From positions 2,294,001 to 2,358,000 of the forward strand of contig NZ_CP091794.1 in NCBI RefSeq assembly GCF_022024175.1: a stretch of DNA of 64,000 nt. Reading direction: 5' to 3'. Numbering within the stretch: position 1 is the first letter of the stretch; every line of letters starts with the position of its first letter. A program made the translations under genes and the position numbers. The notes below the pieces were generated by a model. That model did not search any database, was not told where the DNA came from, and saw nothing but the letters and a program-made list of their open reading frames with translations. Source of the stretch: Prevotella communis. Lineage in GTDB: Bacteria > Bacteroidota > Bacteroidia > Bacteroidales > Bacteroidaceae. Shown piece by piece: positions 39,080 through 48,783 of this stretch.

Positions 39080-41030
39080 TATCTTCTATTGTCTTTTGCG
39101 AAAATTCCGTAATAGTGTTAATCAATGCGCCCTGATTACCCATATCGTAACGAAGACCTTTCAGGCGGAAGCCTATCATACCGGAGCGCTTTCTGACAGC
39201 TTCCAACGCCTCTGTCAATCCGATTTCCTTTGTCATATCACCCTCAGCGTCGGCTGCAGCTATATCTGCCTCCAACTGGGCAAACACCTCAGGTGTCAGG
39301 ATATATTGTCCGAATACCGAACAGTATTCCTTGTCGCCCTGCTTATTCTTCACACCAAGGAACTCCTCTGCATAACTGGCCTTAGGCTTTTCTACGAAAG
39401 CATGAACGTGCATGATGCGCTCGTCCTTATCCTCCCATACGCCAGACATAATACCGAAATGGCTCACAGTTGACACAGGAACGGGATATAAGCCAAGAAT
39501 CAGGCGATTATAGCGTTCGTATGCTTCAATAAGCTGCAGGGCACAGGGTTTATTGGATGTAGAACGGCTCAGGGTATCACCGAGCATCAGCAATACAGGT
39601 TCGTTGCCTGCAAAATGTGCAGCCTGATAAACGGCATGACCGAAGCCACGCTTTTCTGTCTGATAGACATAGCGCAAGCGTTTGCCAATATCCAAGATCC
39701 TGTTCTCATACTCCTGACACTCTGCATTCAACTTACTTAAATGCTCTTGCGTCAAAGGACGTTCGAAGAAATCAGTATACAATTGACGTTCTTCCTCACT
39801 GCCAAGTACCAGGCAAATCTCCTCAATACCACTCTGCACCAGTTCTTCCAGCAGAATCAGGATAACTGGGCGCACCATGCCATCAGGACAAGGTATAGGG
39901 AAGAAATCTTTTTTCTGACAACGCGTCGCAGGATAGAGACGAGTACCAAAGCCTGCCACAGGAATGATTGCCTTACGTACTGTATGAACAGGATTAATCG
40001 TCAGACTATATGCAGGCATACCCTCCGCCTTCAGATAGTCGACCAACTGCTGCTGACAATCCGCATCCTTAGCCAGGAACTGCACCGAACCGTCACCATG
40101 CGAACCTACACCCTTCCCGCCATAAGTCAGAGCTTTGATATGTTCATCAGCAAGAACAGCCTTGAGTTTCGGAGCACGCAACTCCTCCGGACAAAGGGGA
40201 GCCACTTGTTCATCAAATACCTTTTCAGTTTCTGTCATCAGCATACCAAGACGCTCAATCTCGCCCTCAGCCATAAACTTAATAGCACGATTGATAATAT
40301 CCTGATTATGTCGTCCCAATGCATCATGCAACTTCTGTTCGCGCTCATTGGAGGCAAAAGGATAGGCTTTATTCAAGTCGGCCAGAATCTTAATGGTATT
40401 CTTTTTACCACAAAGGTCAGCGAAGACCCAATAAAGAGGCTTCTTGACATTCAGGGTCTGAACCTCGATCTCATCGCCATCGAACTTCATCAGACTAGGC
40501 TTCACACCGAAGGCACATGCCTGATCCAGACGTCCACAACGCGAAGAGGTACGCAACTCACCTACATAAGCGATATTCATCTCGCCCATGGTGTTCAGAT
40601 TCAAGTTATACAGCAAGTTGAACGCACGAGCCACCAACACACAGATAGCTGCCGATGACGACAGGCCGCTCTTCATTGGGAGCGTCATATCCGTGATATT
40701 AATACTCACGCCACCGACCTTATACCATTCCAGCATATAAGATGCCACACCAGCACAGTAGCAGAAGAAGTTCTTGGAACGTGCCACACGTTTCAGTTCC
40801 TGTTCATCCATTCTACACGAGAAATCTGCGTTCTCGCCAGATTCATTCAGGAAAGAGCACTTCACCTCAAACATTGAGGACTTCTCTACTTCTGCATATA
40901 TACCTTGTTCAATACCAGTAACGATGGCAGCACCAGGCTCGATATCGGCATTCATGGTACGATAATGGCCTGCCCAGTCTGTGTGTTCTCCAAACAGGCA
41001 CAAACGGCCTGGCACAAATAGCTTTATCAT
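39063..41030 (-). CDS. GHMP sugar kinase fused to sugar-phosphate nucleotidyltransferase
   Basis: 655 residues from ATG 41030 (the frame opens at 41093 but the -7 box lies within it). Residues 1-340: GHMP kinase with galactokinase-like start (VPGRLCLFGEHTDWAG), ATP-binding PMKSGLSSSAAICV near 116-126, and the third motif YGGKGVGSHGDGSVQFLA. Residues 345-645: nucleotidyltransferase with KAIIPVAGFGTRLYPATRCQ and KDFFPIPC, like GalU. In one chain the first half would phosphorylate a sugar at C1 and the second would activate it with UTP or another NTP. The order is the reverse of the fucokinase/GDP-fucose pyrophosphorylase fusion known in Bacteroides. The sugar is not known; galactose or a uronic-type sugar are candidates. 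Followed by map. Confidence 0.88.
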   Translation of the reverse strand: MIKLFVPGRLCLFGEHTDWAGHYRTMNADIEPGAAIVTGIEQGIYAEVEKSSMFEVKCSFLNESGENADFSCRMDEQELKRVARSKNFFCYCAGVASYMLEWYKVGGVSINITDMTLPMKSGLSSSAAICVLVARAFNLLYNLNLNTMGEMNIAYVGELRTSSRCGRLDQACAFGVKPSLMKFDGDEIEVQTLNVKKPLYWVFADLCGKKNTIKILADLNKAYPFASNEREQKLHDALGRHNQDIINRAIKFMAEGEIERLGMLMTETEKVFDEQVAPLCPEELRAPKLKAVLADEHIKALTYGGKGVGSHGDGSVQFLAKDADCQQQLVDYLKAEGMPAYSLTINPVHTVRKAIIPVAGFGTRLYPATRCQKKDFFPIPCPDGMVRPVILILLEELVQSGIEEICLVLGSEEERQLYTDFFERPLTQEHLSKLNAECQEYENRILDIGKRLRYVYQTEKRGFGHAVYQAAHFAGNEPVLLMLGDTLSRSTSNKPCALQLIEAYERYNRLILGLYPVPVSTVSHFGIMSGVWEDKDERIMHVHAFVEKPKASYAEEFLGVKNKQGDKEYCSVFGQYILTPEVFAQLEADIAAADAEGDMTKEIGLTEALEAVRKRSGMIGFRLKGLRYDMGNQGALINTITEFSQKTIEDNGKKA

Positions 41031-41062
41031 AGTTTTGTAACTTAAATCTAAAATGACACGTG

Positions 41063-41094
41063 CAAAGGTAATCAAAAAATTACTGCCCACCAAA
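41063..41094 (-). promoter_or_regulatory. Promoter of the kinase/nucleotidyltransferase-map operon
   Basis: On the minus strand TTTG (41094-41091) and TACCTTTG (41070-41063) are 20 bases apart. The promoter lies inside the terminator of the upstream operon. Confidence 0.75.
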
Positions 41095-41112
41095 TTTAGT
41101 GGGCAGTAATTT
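41077..41112 (-). terminator. Terminator of the methylmalonyl-CoA mutase operon
   Basis: A 14-bp perfect stem (AAATTACTGCCCAC and its complement) with an 8-base loop, followed by a short T run, 17 bases after the stop of the large-subunit gene. Confidence 0.85.
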
Positions 41113-41129
41113 GATATTTAACTGATTAT

Positions 41130-43295
41130 CTACTCTTTATCGAGCAAAATCTTCATCATTTCCACAGCAGCCTTAGCCACAGAGGTACCAGGACCAAAGA
41201 TAGCAGCCACACCGGCCTTATACAGGAAGTCATAGTCCTGAGCAGGAATAACACCACCGGCAATGACCATGATATCCTCACGACCCAGCTTCTTCAGTTC
41301 TTCAATAAGCTGAGGAATGAGTGTCTTGTGACCTGCAGCCAGAGACGAAGCACCAACAATATGGACGTCATTCTCCACAGCCTCGCGTGCGGCCTCGGCA
41401 GGTGTCTGGAACAGTGGTCCCATATCTACGTCGAAACCACAGTCGGCATAACCCGTAGCAACAACCTTAGCACCACGATCGTGACCATCCTGCCCCATCT
41501 TAGCGATGAAAATACGAGGACGACGACCTTCTTTCTCTGCGAACTCATCAGTCAGCTTACAAGCCAACTCAAATTCGCTATCATTCTTAGACTCTGAACT
41601 GTACACGCCTGAAATTGTTCTGATTACTGCTTTATAACGACCTACGATCTCTTCGCAGGCATCTGAAATCTCACCAAGGGTACAACGCAACTGAGCGGCT
41701 TTTACTGCCAGGTCGAGCAGGTTGTTCTCGCTCTTACGGCCCTCATTGAAATCACGGACGCACTCCGTGATGGCCTTGAGCGCAGCCTGACAAGCAGCCT
41801 CGTCGCGGGTAGAGCGAACCTCCTTCAGGCTCTCCTCCTGCTGCTTGCGTACAGCGGTGTTATCAACCTCAAGGATATCAATAGGATCCTCGTGCTCCAA
41901 ACGATACTTGTTGGTACCAACAATGGTCTGGACACCACTGTCGATACGAGCCTGAGTACGGGCAGCAGCCTCCTCGATACGCATCTTGGGAAGACCTGTC
42001 TCAATAGCCTTGGCCATACCGCCCAGTTTCTCAATCTCCTGGATATGCTCCCAAGCCTTGTGAACCAGTTCGTTGGTCAGGGTCTCAACATAGTAAGAAC
42101 CAGCCCACGGATCAATCTGTTTACACACCTTAGTCTCGTTCTGGATATAAATCTGAGTGTTACGAGCGATACGAGCCGAGAAGTCGGTAGGCAGAGCGAT
42201 AGCCTCATCAAGGGCATTGGTATGCAGCGACTGGGTGTGACCCAGCACAGCAGCCATAGCCTCGATACAGGTACGACCTACGTTATTGAATGGGTCCTGC
42301 TCGGTGAGTGACCAGCCCGATGTCTGCGAGTGAGTACGCAGCGCCAGCGACTTAGGATTCTTTGCACCGAAGCTCTTCACAATCTTAGCCCACAGCAGTC
42401 GGCCTGCACGCATCTTGGCAATCTCCATAAAGTGGTTCATACCGATAGCCCAGAAGAAGCTGAGACGAGGAGCGAAAGCATCCACATCGATACCCGCATT
42501 CACACCCGTACGCAGGTAGTCCATACCATCTGCCAAGGTGTAAGCCAACTCGATATCAGCTGTAGCACCAGCCTCCTGCATGTGATAACCTGAGATAGAG
42601 ATGCTGTTGAACTTAGGCATCTTCTGCGAGGTATATTCGAAGATATCAGCGATAATCTTCATGGAGAATGCAGGAGGGTAGATATAGGTGTTACGCACCA
42701 TGAACTCCTTCAGGATATCGTTCTGGATAGTTCCAGCCATCTCCTCGAGCTGAGCGCCCTGTTCCAGACCAGCTACGATGTAGAATGCCAGGATAGGCAG
42801 CACAGCACCGTTCATGGTCATTGACACAGACATCTTATTCAAGGGGATACCGCTGAAGAGCACCTTCATATTCTCTTCATTACAGATGGACACGCCAGCC
42901 TTACCCACATCGCCCACTACACGAGCGTTATCAGGGTCGTAACCACGGTGTGTAGGCAGGTCGAAAGCCACAGAAAGACCCTTCTGGCCAGAAGCCAGGT
43001 TACGGCGATAGAAGGCATTCGACTCTTCAGCCGTTGAGAATCCGGCATACTGACGGATGGTCCAAGGCTTGAAGGGGTACATCATCGAATACGGACCACG
43101 CAGATAGGGAGGGATACCAGCTGTAAAGTCGAGGTGCTCCATACCCTCAAGGTCTTCCTTTGTATAAACTGGACGAACCTCGATGTGCTCTGGGGTCTTC
43201 CAGTTGGCCTCAATACCATTATCTTTAATCCACTTGGCACCATCCTGAGCCTTGATGCCTGCATAGATATCAATATCTTTAAACTGTTTACGCAT
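41130..43295 (-). CDS. scpA: Methylmalonyl-CoA mutase, large (catalytic) subunit
   Basis: 721 residues. N-terminal TIM barrel with the substrate-binding [14 protein letters not shown] and [15 protein letters not shown]; the C-terminal cobalamin-binding domain shows DGHDRG with the lower axial ligand His605, and the [12 protein letters not shown] loop. It interconverts succinyl-CoA and (R)-methylmalonyl-CoA with adenosylcobalamin, a step of the succinate-propionate pathway used by many Bacteroidales. It follows the small subunit gene by 19 bases. Confidence 0.96.
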   Translation of the reverse strand: MRKQFKDIDIYAGIKAQDGAKWIKDNGIEANWKTPEHIEVRPVYTKEDLEGMEHLDFTAGIPPYLRGPYSMMYPFKPWTIRQYAGFSTAEESNAFYRRNLASGQKGLSVAFDLPTHRGYDPDNARVVGDVGKAGVSICNEENMKVLFSGIPLNKMSVSMTMNGAVLPILAFYIVAGLEQGAQLEEMAGTIQNDILKEFMVRNTYIYPPAFSMKIIADIFEYTSQKMPKFNSISISGYHMQEAGATADIELAYTLADGMDYLRTGVNAGIDVDAFAPRLSFFWAIGMNHFMEIAKMRAGRLLWAKIVKSFGAKNPKSLALRTHSQTSGWSLTEQDPFNNVGRTCIEAMAAVLGHTQSLHTNALDEAIALPTDFSARIARNTQIYIQNETKVCKQIDPWAGSYYVETLTNELVHKAWEHIQEIEKLGGMAKAIETGLPKMRIEEAAARTQARIDSGVQTIVGTNKYRLEHEDPIDILEVDNTAVRKQQEESLKEVRSTRDEAACQAALKAITECVRDFNEGRKSENNLLDLAVKAAQLRCTLGEISDACEEIVGRYKAVIRTISGVYSSESKNDSEFELACKLTDEFAEKEGRRPRIFIAKMGQDGHDRGAKVVATGYADCGFDVDMGPLFQTPAEAAREAVENDVHIVGASSLAAGHKTLIPQLIEELKKLGREDIMVIAGGVIPAQDYDFLYKAGVAAIFGPGTSVAKAAVEMMKILLDKE

Positions 43296-43314
43296 AATTC
43301 AAGTCTCCTATTCT

Positions 43315-45180
43315 TTAAATACCAAGTTTCTGATTATATTCCTTCAAAGTCTCGAGTACGTTGCACTTTACGTGAACAAAGTTCTCGATGCCGGCAGCCT
43401 TCAGGTCTTCCATGCAGGCAGGCGCACCAGCCACTACGAACATGGCGCGACCATCGAGGTACTTAAAGGCAGGGATAGCATACTCGGCATACTCATCATC
43501 GCTCGAGCAGATAACCACGATATCGGCCTTAGCTTCCAAAGCAGCATCAACACCCTCTTCAACGGTCTTGAATCCAAGGTTATCAATCACCTTATAGCCA
43601 GCACAAGCCAGGAAGTTGCACGAGAACTGTGCACGAGCCTGACGCATGGCCAGATTACCAATGGTCAGCATAAAGGCTGTAGGCACCTTGGTCTCCTCGG
43701 TATGGATACGGAGGTCTTCGAAATCAGCAGCCAGACGAGTAGTCTCAATAGCCTTGAATGGCACACTCTCCTCACCATGATGATGCACGCCACCACAACC
43801 ACAGTTATGCTTATAGGCACGCTTACCCTCACTCTTCTCCGTGAAGTTGGGGAACTGGTTGGTACCCAACAGGAACTCCTTACGCTTGGCAGCATCGCCG
43901 TGGCGCTTCACGTTGGTAGCATTGATATCGTCCTGAATAGTTCCAGCCTTGATGGCAGCGAGGAAACCTCCCTCTTCTTCCACCTTCAGGAATATCGTCC
44001 AGGCCTCAGTAGCCAAAGCATCAGTCAGATGCTCAATATAATAAGAACCTGCTGATGGGTCGACGATACGGTCAAAATGGCTCTCCTCCTTAATCAGTAA
44101 CTGCTGGTTGCGGGCAATACGCTCCGAGAAGTCGGTAGCCTCCTCGTAAGGTGCATCGAATGGTGTTACCACCATCGAGTGAACACTACCCAGGGCAGCA
44201 CTCATCGCCTCGGTCTGCGAACGCAACAGGTTAACATAGCTGTCGAACAGCGTCTGGTTATAAGTAGAGGTAGTAGCGTTGATAATCATCTTGCAGGCGC
44301 AGTCACACTTAGGCTCATACTGCTTTACAATCTGAGCCCAGAGCAAACGGGCGGCACGGAACTTGGCAATCTCCATGAAATAGTTCTCGCTAACGCCCAT
44401 ATTGAACTTGATGCTCTTCGCAGCAGTATCAACATCAACACCAGCATCAGTCAACTGCTGCAGATATTCGTTACCCCAAGCCAACGCATAGCCCAACTCC
44501 TGTACGATATAAGCACCAGCATTATTAAGGGCATCACTATGAACTACAATACCACGGAAGTTGGGATACTCCTTGAGCGACTCGGCCAGCTTAGGCCCGA
44601 ATGCCAGGATAGGCGACACATCCTTACCCTTGAGTACCATTTTCTTCATGGGGTCCCATTCGATAGAGCCCACAATCTTATCCTTGTCGTATCCTTTCTT
44701 CTGCCAATAGGTTTTGAGGATTTCTGCCAGTTCGAGCGAATGACGCTGACAGGTAGAGAAGTTCACCTCAACATACTCACAATAGATACCCTCGAGCAAA
44801 GTCTCGACTGTATCCATAGATACCATATTACCAGGAATCTTGAAACCTAACGAGTCGATACCCTTATTCAGGATGTCGAGTGCCTTAGCGTTTGCAGCCT
44901 TTGGATCGCTGGCATCAATATTCTGACGGACATACCACTCATTTGAGTCCTTCTTGTTTCCACGTACAAACGGAAACTCTCCAGGGAGAGCATCTGGTGT
45001 CTTCAGGTTCGCCAAATCTTCACGGCGGTAGAAAGGTTGTACATTAAAACCTTCGTTGGTTCTCCATACCAAGCGTTTCTGGAAGTCGGCACCTTTCAGG
45101 TCAACCTCAATCTTGTCGAGCCATTCCTGTTTGGTCGGCGCAGTGAACTCGGTAAAGAGCTTCTCCTTTTTGTTTGACAT
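43315..45180 (-). CDS. mutA: Methylmalonyl-CoA mutase, small subunit
   Basis: 621 residues. The same fold as the large subunit but without the DxHxxG cobalamin motif; the C-terminal domain has instead a VICSSDDEYAEYAIP region. The chain includes a Cys/His-rich insertion (HNCGCGGVHHHGEE) that could bind a metal and is seen in some Bacteroidetes orthologues. It forms the heterodimer with the large subunit and holds a non-catalytic site. The promoter at 45225-45256 precedes it. Confidence 0.94.
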   Translation of the reverse strand: MSNKKEKLFTEFTAPTKQEWLDKIEVDLKGADFQKRLVWRTNEGFNVQPFYRREDLANLKTPDALPGEFPFVRGNKKDSNEWYVRQNIDASDPKAANAKALDILNKGIDSLGFKIPGNMVSMDTVETLLEGIYCEYVEVNFSTCQRHSLELAEILKTYWQKKGYDKDKIVGSIEWDPMKKMVLKGKDVSPILAFGPKLAESLKEYPNFRGIVVHSDALNNAGAYIVQELGYALAWGNEYLQQLTDAGVDVDTAAKSIKFNMGVSENYFMEIAKFRAARLLWAQIVKQYEPKCDCACKMIINATTSTYNQTLFDSYVNLLRSQTEAMSAALGSVHSMVVTPFDAPYEEATDFSERIARNQQLLIKEESHFDRIVDPSAGSYYIEHLTDALATEAWTIFLKVEEEGGFLAAIKAGTIQDDINATNVKRHGDAAKRKEFLLGTNQFPNFTEKSEGKRAYKHNCGCGGVHHHGEESVPFKAIETTRLAADFEDLRIHTEETKVPTAFMLTIGNLAMRQARAQFSCNFLACAGYKVIDNLGFKTVEEGVDAALEAKADIVVICSSDDEYAEYAIPAFKYLDGRAMFVVAGAPACMEDLKAAGIENFVHVKCNVLETLKEYNQKLGI

Positions 45181-45224
45181 AATTTCTTAGAGTATTATTA
45201 ATATAAGTTTTAAGTTCTAGATTG

Positions 45225-45256
45225 CAAAGATAAGCAGAATATCTGAAACCAACAAA
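45225..45256 (-). promoter_or_regulatory. Promoter of the methylmalonyl-CoA mutase operon
   Basis: On the minus strand TTTG (45256-45253) and TATCTTTG (45232-45225) are 20 bases apart, about 45 bases before the start of mutA. Confidence 0.82.
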
Positions 45257-45308
45257 CGAAAAGAGGGAAAAAATCATATTTATTTTTTTATTATTCACAA
45301 TTATTTCT

Positions 45309-45316
45309 TACTTTTG
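45309..45316 (+). promoter_or_regulatory. -7 element of the msrC-tex operon
   Basis: TACTTTTG followed by CACC, only 8 bases before the ATG at 45324, with a T-rich stretch at the -33 position. The transcript would be nearly leaderless. Confidence 0.55.
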
Positions 45317-45323
45317 CACCATT

Positions 45324-45788
45324 ATGACAAACAAGCAACAAGAATACGACGAGTTAATACCACAATTGGCATCACTCATCGAGGGCGAGAAAGAAGAGAT
45401 GAGCGTACTGGCAAATGTCAGCGCAGTGTTGAAGGAACGATTCGGCTGGTTCTGGGTAGGATTCTATCTGGAGCGTGAAGGCGAATTGCGCCTTGGCCCG
45501 TTTCAGGGCACATTAGCTTGCATGCATATTAAAATAGGAAGAGGCGTCTGTGGCACTTCATTTGAGCAACAGCAGAGCATCGTTGTACCTGACGTAGAAC
45601 AGTTTCCTGGACATATAGCCTGTTCAAGCCTGTCACGCTCAGAAATTGTAGTCCCCATCTTCGACAAGACCCACCGTCCTGTTGGTGTACTTGACATCGA
45701 CAGTACAGAGCTTAATACCTTTGACGAGTGCGACAGACAGAATCTAGAGCGCGTTTGCGAGATTATCACCAAGACATTATATTCATGA
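45324..45788 (+). CDS. msrC: Free methionine-(R)-sulfoxide reductase (GAF domain)
   Basis: 154 residues forming a single GAF domain. The diagnostic features of the fRMsr family are present: WFWVGFYLE, then a Cys in GTLACMHI, a second in GRGVCGTSF and a third in GHIACSSLSRSEIVVP, corresponding to the redox-active cysteines, and GVLDIDSTELNTF at the end. It reduces free Met-R-sulfoxide in the cytoplasm, with thioredoxin as usual donor. Its stop codon overlaps the start of tex (ATGA), so the two are translationally coupled. Confidence 0.88.
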   Translation: MTNKQQEYDELIPQLASLIEGEKEEMSVLANVSAVLKERFGWFWVGFYLEREGELRLGPFQGTLACMHIKIGRGVCGTSFEQQQSIVVPDVEQFPGHIACSSLSRSEIVVPIFDKTHRPVGVLDIDSTELNTFDECDRQNLERVCEIITKTLYS

Positions 45789-47926
45789 ACACGCAGACTA
45801 TCTTTGCCAAACTGATAGCCCAAAGCCTGAATCTGAGTGTTGAGGCTGTGGGTAACACCTTATCTTTATTAGAGGAAGGATGCACCATTCCTTTCATCTC
45901 GCGCTACAGGAAAGAACGCACAGGTGCGCTCGATGAAGTGCAGATTGCAGCCATCAGCGACGAAAACGAGCATCTGAAGGAAATTCAGAAGCGTAAGGAG
46001 ACAGTCATCAAGACGATTACAGATCAGGAGAAAATGACACCTGAGCTACAGAAGCGCATTGAGCAATGCTGGGACAGCACGGAATTGGAAGATATCTACC
46101 TGCCTTTCAAGCCCCGCCGACGCACACGTGCGCAAGTGGCTCGCGAACAAGGACTTGAACCCTTGGCACAGATTCTGATGCTGCAACGCGAACGCGACCC
46201 TGAACGTGCTGCACAGGCCTTTGTAAAAGGCGACGTAAAGGATGCAGAGACAGCTATTAAAGGAGCTCAGGACATCATAGCAGAGATGGTAAGTGAGGAC
46301 GAACGTTCACGTCAACAGCTGCGTGGTGCCTATCGTCGTACAGCTATCATCACGTCAAAAGCAGTAAAAGCAAAGGCCGACACGGACGAAGCCGCGAAAT
46401 ATCACGACTACTTTGACTGGCACGAGCCATTGAAACGCTGTTCGAGCCATCGTTTACTGGCAATGCGCAGAGGTGAGAACGAAGGCATTTTACGCCTGAG
46501 TATCGACCCCATCGACGATGATGAATGTATCGAGCGTCTGCAACGTCACTATGTTTACGGACATACACCTTGCGGAGATTTGGTAGCCGAGGCTGTAGAG
46601 GATAGTTACAAGCGTCTCCTGAAGCCCAGCATTGAGACTGAATTTGCCAATCTGAGCAAGGAGCAGGCCGACGAAGAAGCAATCCGAGTGTTTGCAGAGA
46701 ATCTGCGACAGTTGTTGCTTGGAGCCCCCTTAGGTCAGAAGCGCGTGATGGGCGTTGATCCAGGATTCCGTACTGGATGTAAAGTGGTTTGTCTGGATGC
46801 ACAGGGCAACCTGCTACACCATGAAGCCATCTTCCCCCACCCGCCTGTCAACAAACGTATGCAGGCTACTGTTCACGTGCAACAGATGCTGGAACAGTAT
46901 CATATTGAGGCAATCGCTATTGGAAATGGTACTGCCAGTCGCGAAACGAAGGCATTCATCGAAGACGCCCTTCAAGGTCACGACGGAATCAATGTCTTTG
47001 TGGTAAGCGAGGACGGCGCTTCTGTCTATTCCGCATCAAAAGTAGCCCGCGAAGAGTTCCCTGACGAGGATGTCACCGTTCGCGGTGCCGTCTCCATCGG
47101 ACGTCGTCTGATGGACCCTTTGGCAGAGTTAGTGAAGATTGACCCTAAGAGCATTGGAGTAGGACAATATCAACATGACGTTGACCAGACAAAATTAAAA
47201 CACCAGCTTGATCAAACAGTAGAAAGCTGTGTCAATCAAGTTGGAGTCAACTTAAACACCGCCTCCAGTCATTTACTGCAATACGTTAGCGGACTGGGAG
47301 TTACACTTGCAAAGAACATTATAGACTATCGCAAAGAAAACGGTGCTTTTACTTCGCGAGCCCAACTCAAGAAAGTGCCTCGTTTAGGACCTTCAGCCTA
47401 CCAGCAATGTGCAGGATTTTTGCGTATTCCCGGTGCTAAGAATCCGCTCGACAACAGCGCTGTTCATCCAGAGAGTTACCCCATCGTAGAACAGATGGCA
47501 AAGGACATGGGATGCACAGTGAAGGACCTGATTGAACAAAAGGATTTACGTGCCAAGTTGGACATCAAGAAATACGTCACACCAGAGGTTGGTCTTCCCA
47601 CGCTGACCGACATCATGAAGGAGTTGGAGAAGCCCGGACGCGATCCTCGCGAGCAACTGGAAGTGTTCGAATTTGACAGTCGCGTGCAGACAATCGACGA
47701 CTTGGAGGTAGGAATGCTACTGCCCGGCATCGTGACCAACATCACCAACTTTGGTGCTTTTGTGGATATTGGCGTGCACCAGGACGGACTGGTACATATC
47801 TCACAGATGGCCAATCGTCGCATTGCTCATCCTACGGATGTAGTAAAACTGCATCAGCACGTCACCGTCCGCGTCATTGAAATCGACCAACGACGTCATC
47901 GCATCTCATTATCCATGAAGCAATAA
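45785..47926 (+). CDS. tex: Tex family RNA-binding protein
   Basis: 713 residues from the ATG at 45785, which overlaps the previous stop. Domains in order: Tex N-terminal helix-turn-helix region (ISRYRKERTGALDEVQI), YqgF/RuvC-like core (MGVDPGFRTGCKVVCLD at about 321), helix-hairpin-helix motifs (LLQYVSGLGVTLAKNIIDYR), and a C-terminal S1 domain (GMLLPGIVTNITNFGAFVDIG). Tex affects transcription and RNA turnover in several bacteria. Length is close to the family norm. Confidence 0.94.
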   Translation: MNTQTIFAKLIAQSLNLSVEAVGNTLSLLEEGCTIPFISRYRKERTGALDEVQIAAISDENEHLKEIQKRKETVIKTITDQEKMTPELQKRIEQCWDSTELEDIYLPFKPRRRTRAQVAREQGLEPLAQILMLQRERDPERAAQAFVKGDVKDAETAIKGAQDIIAEMVSEDERSRQQLRGAYRRTAIITSKAVKAKADTDEAAKYHDYFDWHEPLKRCSSHRLLAMRRGENEGILRLSIDPIDDDECIERLQRHYVYGHTPCGDLVAEAVEDSYKRLLKPSIETEFANLSKEQADEEAIRVFAENLRQLLLGAPLGQKRVMGVDPGFRTGCKVVCLDAQGNLLHHEAIFPHPPVNKRMQATVHVQQMLEQYHIEAIAIGNGTASRETKAFIEDALQGHDGINVFVVSEDGASVYSASKVAREEFPDEDVTVRGAVSIGRRLMDPLAELVKIDPKSIGVGQYQHDVDQTKLKHQLDQTVESCVNQVGVNLNTASSHLLQYVSGLGVTLAKNIIDYRKENGAFTSRAQLKKVPRLGPSAYQQCAGFLRIPGAKNPLDNSAVHPESYPIVEQMAKDMGCTVKDLIEQKDLRAKLDIKKYVTPEVGLPTLTDIMKELEKPGRDPREQLEVFEFDSRVQTIDDLEVGMLLPGIVTNITNFGAFVDIGVHQDGLVHISQMANRRIAHPTDVVKLHQHVTVRVIEIDQRRHRISLSMKQ

Positions 47927-47928
47927 AA

Positions 47929-47991
47929 AGTCCGACGTCGTCGGACTCTTAGTCCGTAGGCGACGTACTGACAGTCCGACGCCTACGGACT
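47929..47991. repeat. Two adjacent hairpins sharing AGTCCG
   Basis: AGTCCGAC/GTCGGACT (47929-47947) and AGTCCGTAGGCG/CGCCTACGGACT (47951-47991). The second loop itself contains AGTCCGAC again. They follow the tex stop and may act as terminator or belong to a small palindromic repeat family. Confidence 0.6.
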
Positions 47992-48002
47992 ACAAACAAA
48001 AA

Positions 48003-48030
48003 GGGGATACGCCAACTGCGGCGCATCCCC
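48003..48030 (-). terminator. Terminator of the outer membrane barrel gene
   Basis: GGGGATACGCC pairs with GGCGCATCCCC (one mismatch) around a 6-base loop. On the minus strand it is followed by CTTTTTG; A-rich on the other side, so it may also act on tex transcripts. Confidence 0.8.
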
Positions 48031-48056
48031 CTTATTATTTGAATTAAATTCGTTTC

Positions 48057-48584
48057 TTAGAAGTTGTAGTAGAAACCAAACATCAGGTCACCAGCACTGA
48101 AATTATTGAGGGTATTCAGACCAACGATGGTTCTTGTGTCATCGTCACCAGCCTCCTTAGAGAAATCCAACACAAAGAGGTTGTTAGCCTTAGCAACAAT
48201 ACTAATATGATCTGTCAGGTTAAAGGCAACACCAGGAGCAACATTCAAACCAAATGCATTTGAAGACTTGTCAGCACCTTCCAACTTCTTGGTATTGAAA
48301 TAGGCACCACCATCAACAAACACCTTTGCCTTACCAATTTCAAGAGCCTGATAACGGAGGTAGGGGTTGACAGCGCACTGAGTGTAAGTATCCTTAACAT
48401 TTGTGTATCCGAACTGGAGACCTACACCAAATTTCTCATCCAAAGACATGCCTACTTCGGGAGCAATTGTGAAAGTCTGGGCATCACCTTTCTTTTGAAA
48501 GCCTACACCACCACCAACATAAACCTGTGCGTTCATAGTTACAGCTGCGAACAAGGCAACCATTGACATCAAAATTTTCTTCAT
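48057..48584 (-). CDS. Small outer membrane beta-barrel protein
   Basis: 175 residues. Signal peptide MKKILMSMVALFAAVTMNAQ, then eight or so alternating strands (VYVGGGVGFQKKG, KFGVGLQFGYTNV, VNPYLRYQALEIG, KVFVDGGAYFNT) and a final strand LMFGFYYNF ending in Phe, the usual terminal residue for the outer membrane assembly machinery. It resembles the porin-family / OmpW-size barrels of Bacteroidetes. Function not determinable. A single-gene unit with a promoter and terminator. Confidence 0.82.
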   Translation of the reverse strand: MKKILMSMVALFAAVTMNAQVYVGGGVGFQKKGDAQTFTIAPEVGMSLDEKFGVGLQFGYTNVKDTYTQCAVNPYLRYQALEIGKAKVFVDGGAYFNTKKLEGADKSSNAFGLNVAPGVAFNLTDHISIVAKANNLFVLDFSKEAGDDDTRTIVGLNTLNNFSAGDLMFGFYYNF

Positions 48585-48651
48585 AGTTTTATAAATTAAT
48601 TTTGTTAAACTTTTCCGCCCTTAAAAAGCGGGTTATTAATGATTTCGGGTG

Positions 48652-48682
48652 CAAATGTACAAAAAACTTTAATACCACCAAA
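48652..48682 (-). promoter_or_regulatory. Promoter of the small barrel gene
   Basis: On the minus strand TTTG (48682-48679) and TACATTTG (48659-48652) are 19 bases apart. Confidence 0.8.
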
Positions 48683-48753
48683 CATTTTTCTAAAAAAAAT
48701 TCACATTTTGCTCAAAAAGATGATAAATCCTTGCTATTTTCGTTTAAATTATG

Positions 48754-48761
48754 TACCTTTG
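48754..48761 (+). promoter_or_regulatory. -7 element of the kdsA operon
   Basis: TACCTTTG followed by CATGG. It lies inside the upstream in-frame extension of kdsA and is a reason for placing the kdsA start at 48784. Confidence 0.6.
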
Positions 48762-48783
48762 CATGGTTGAATACATTAATAAT

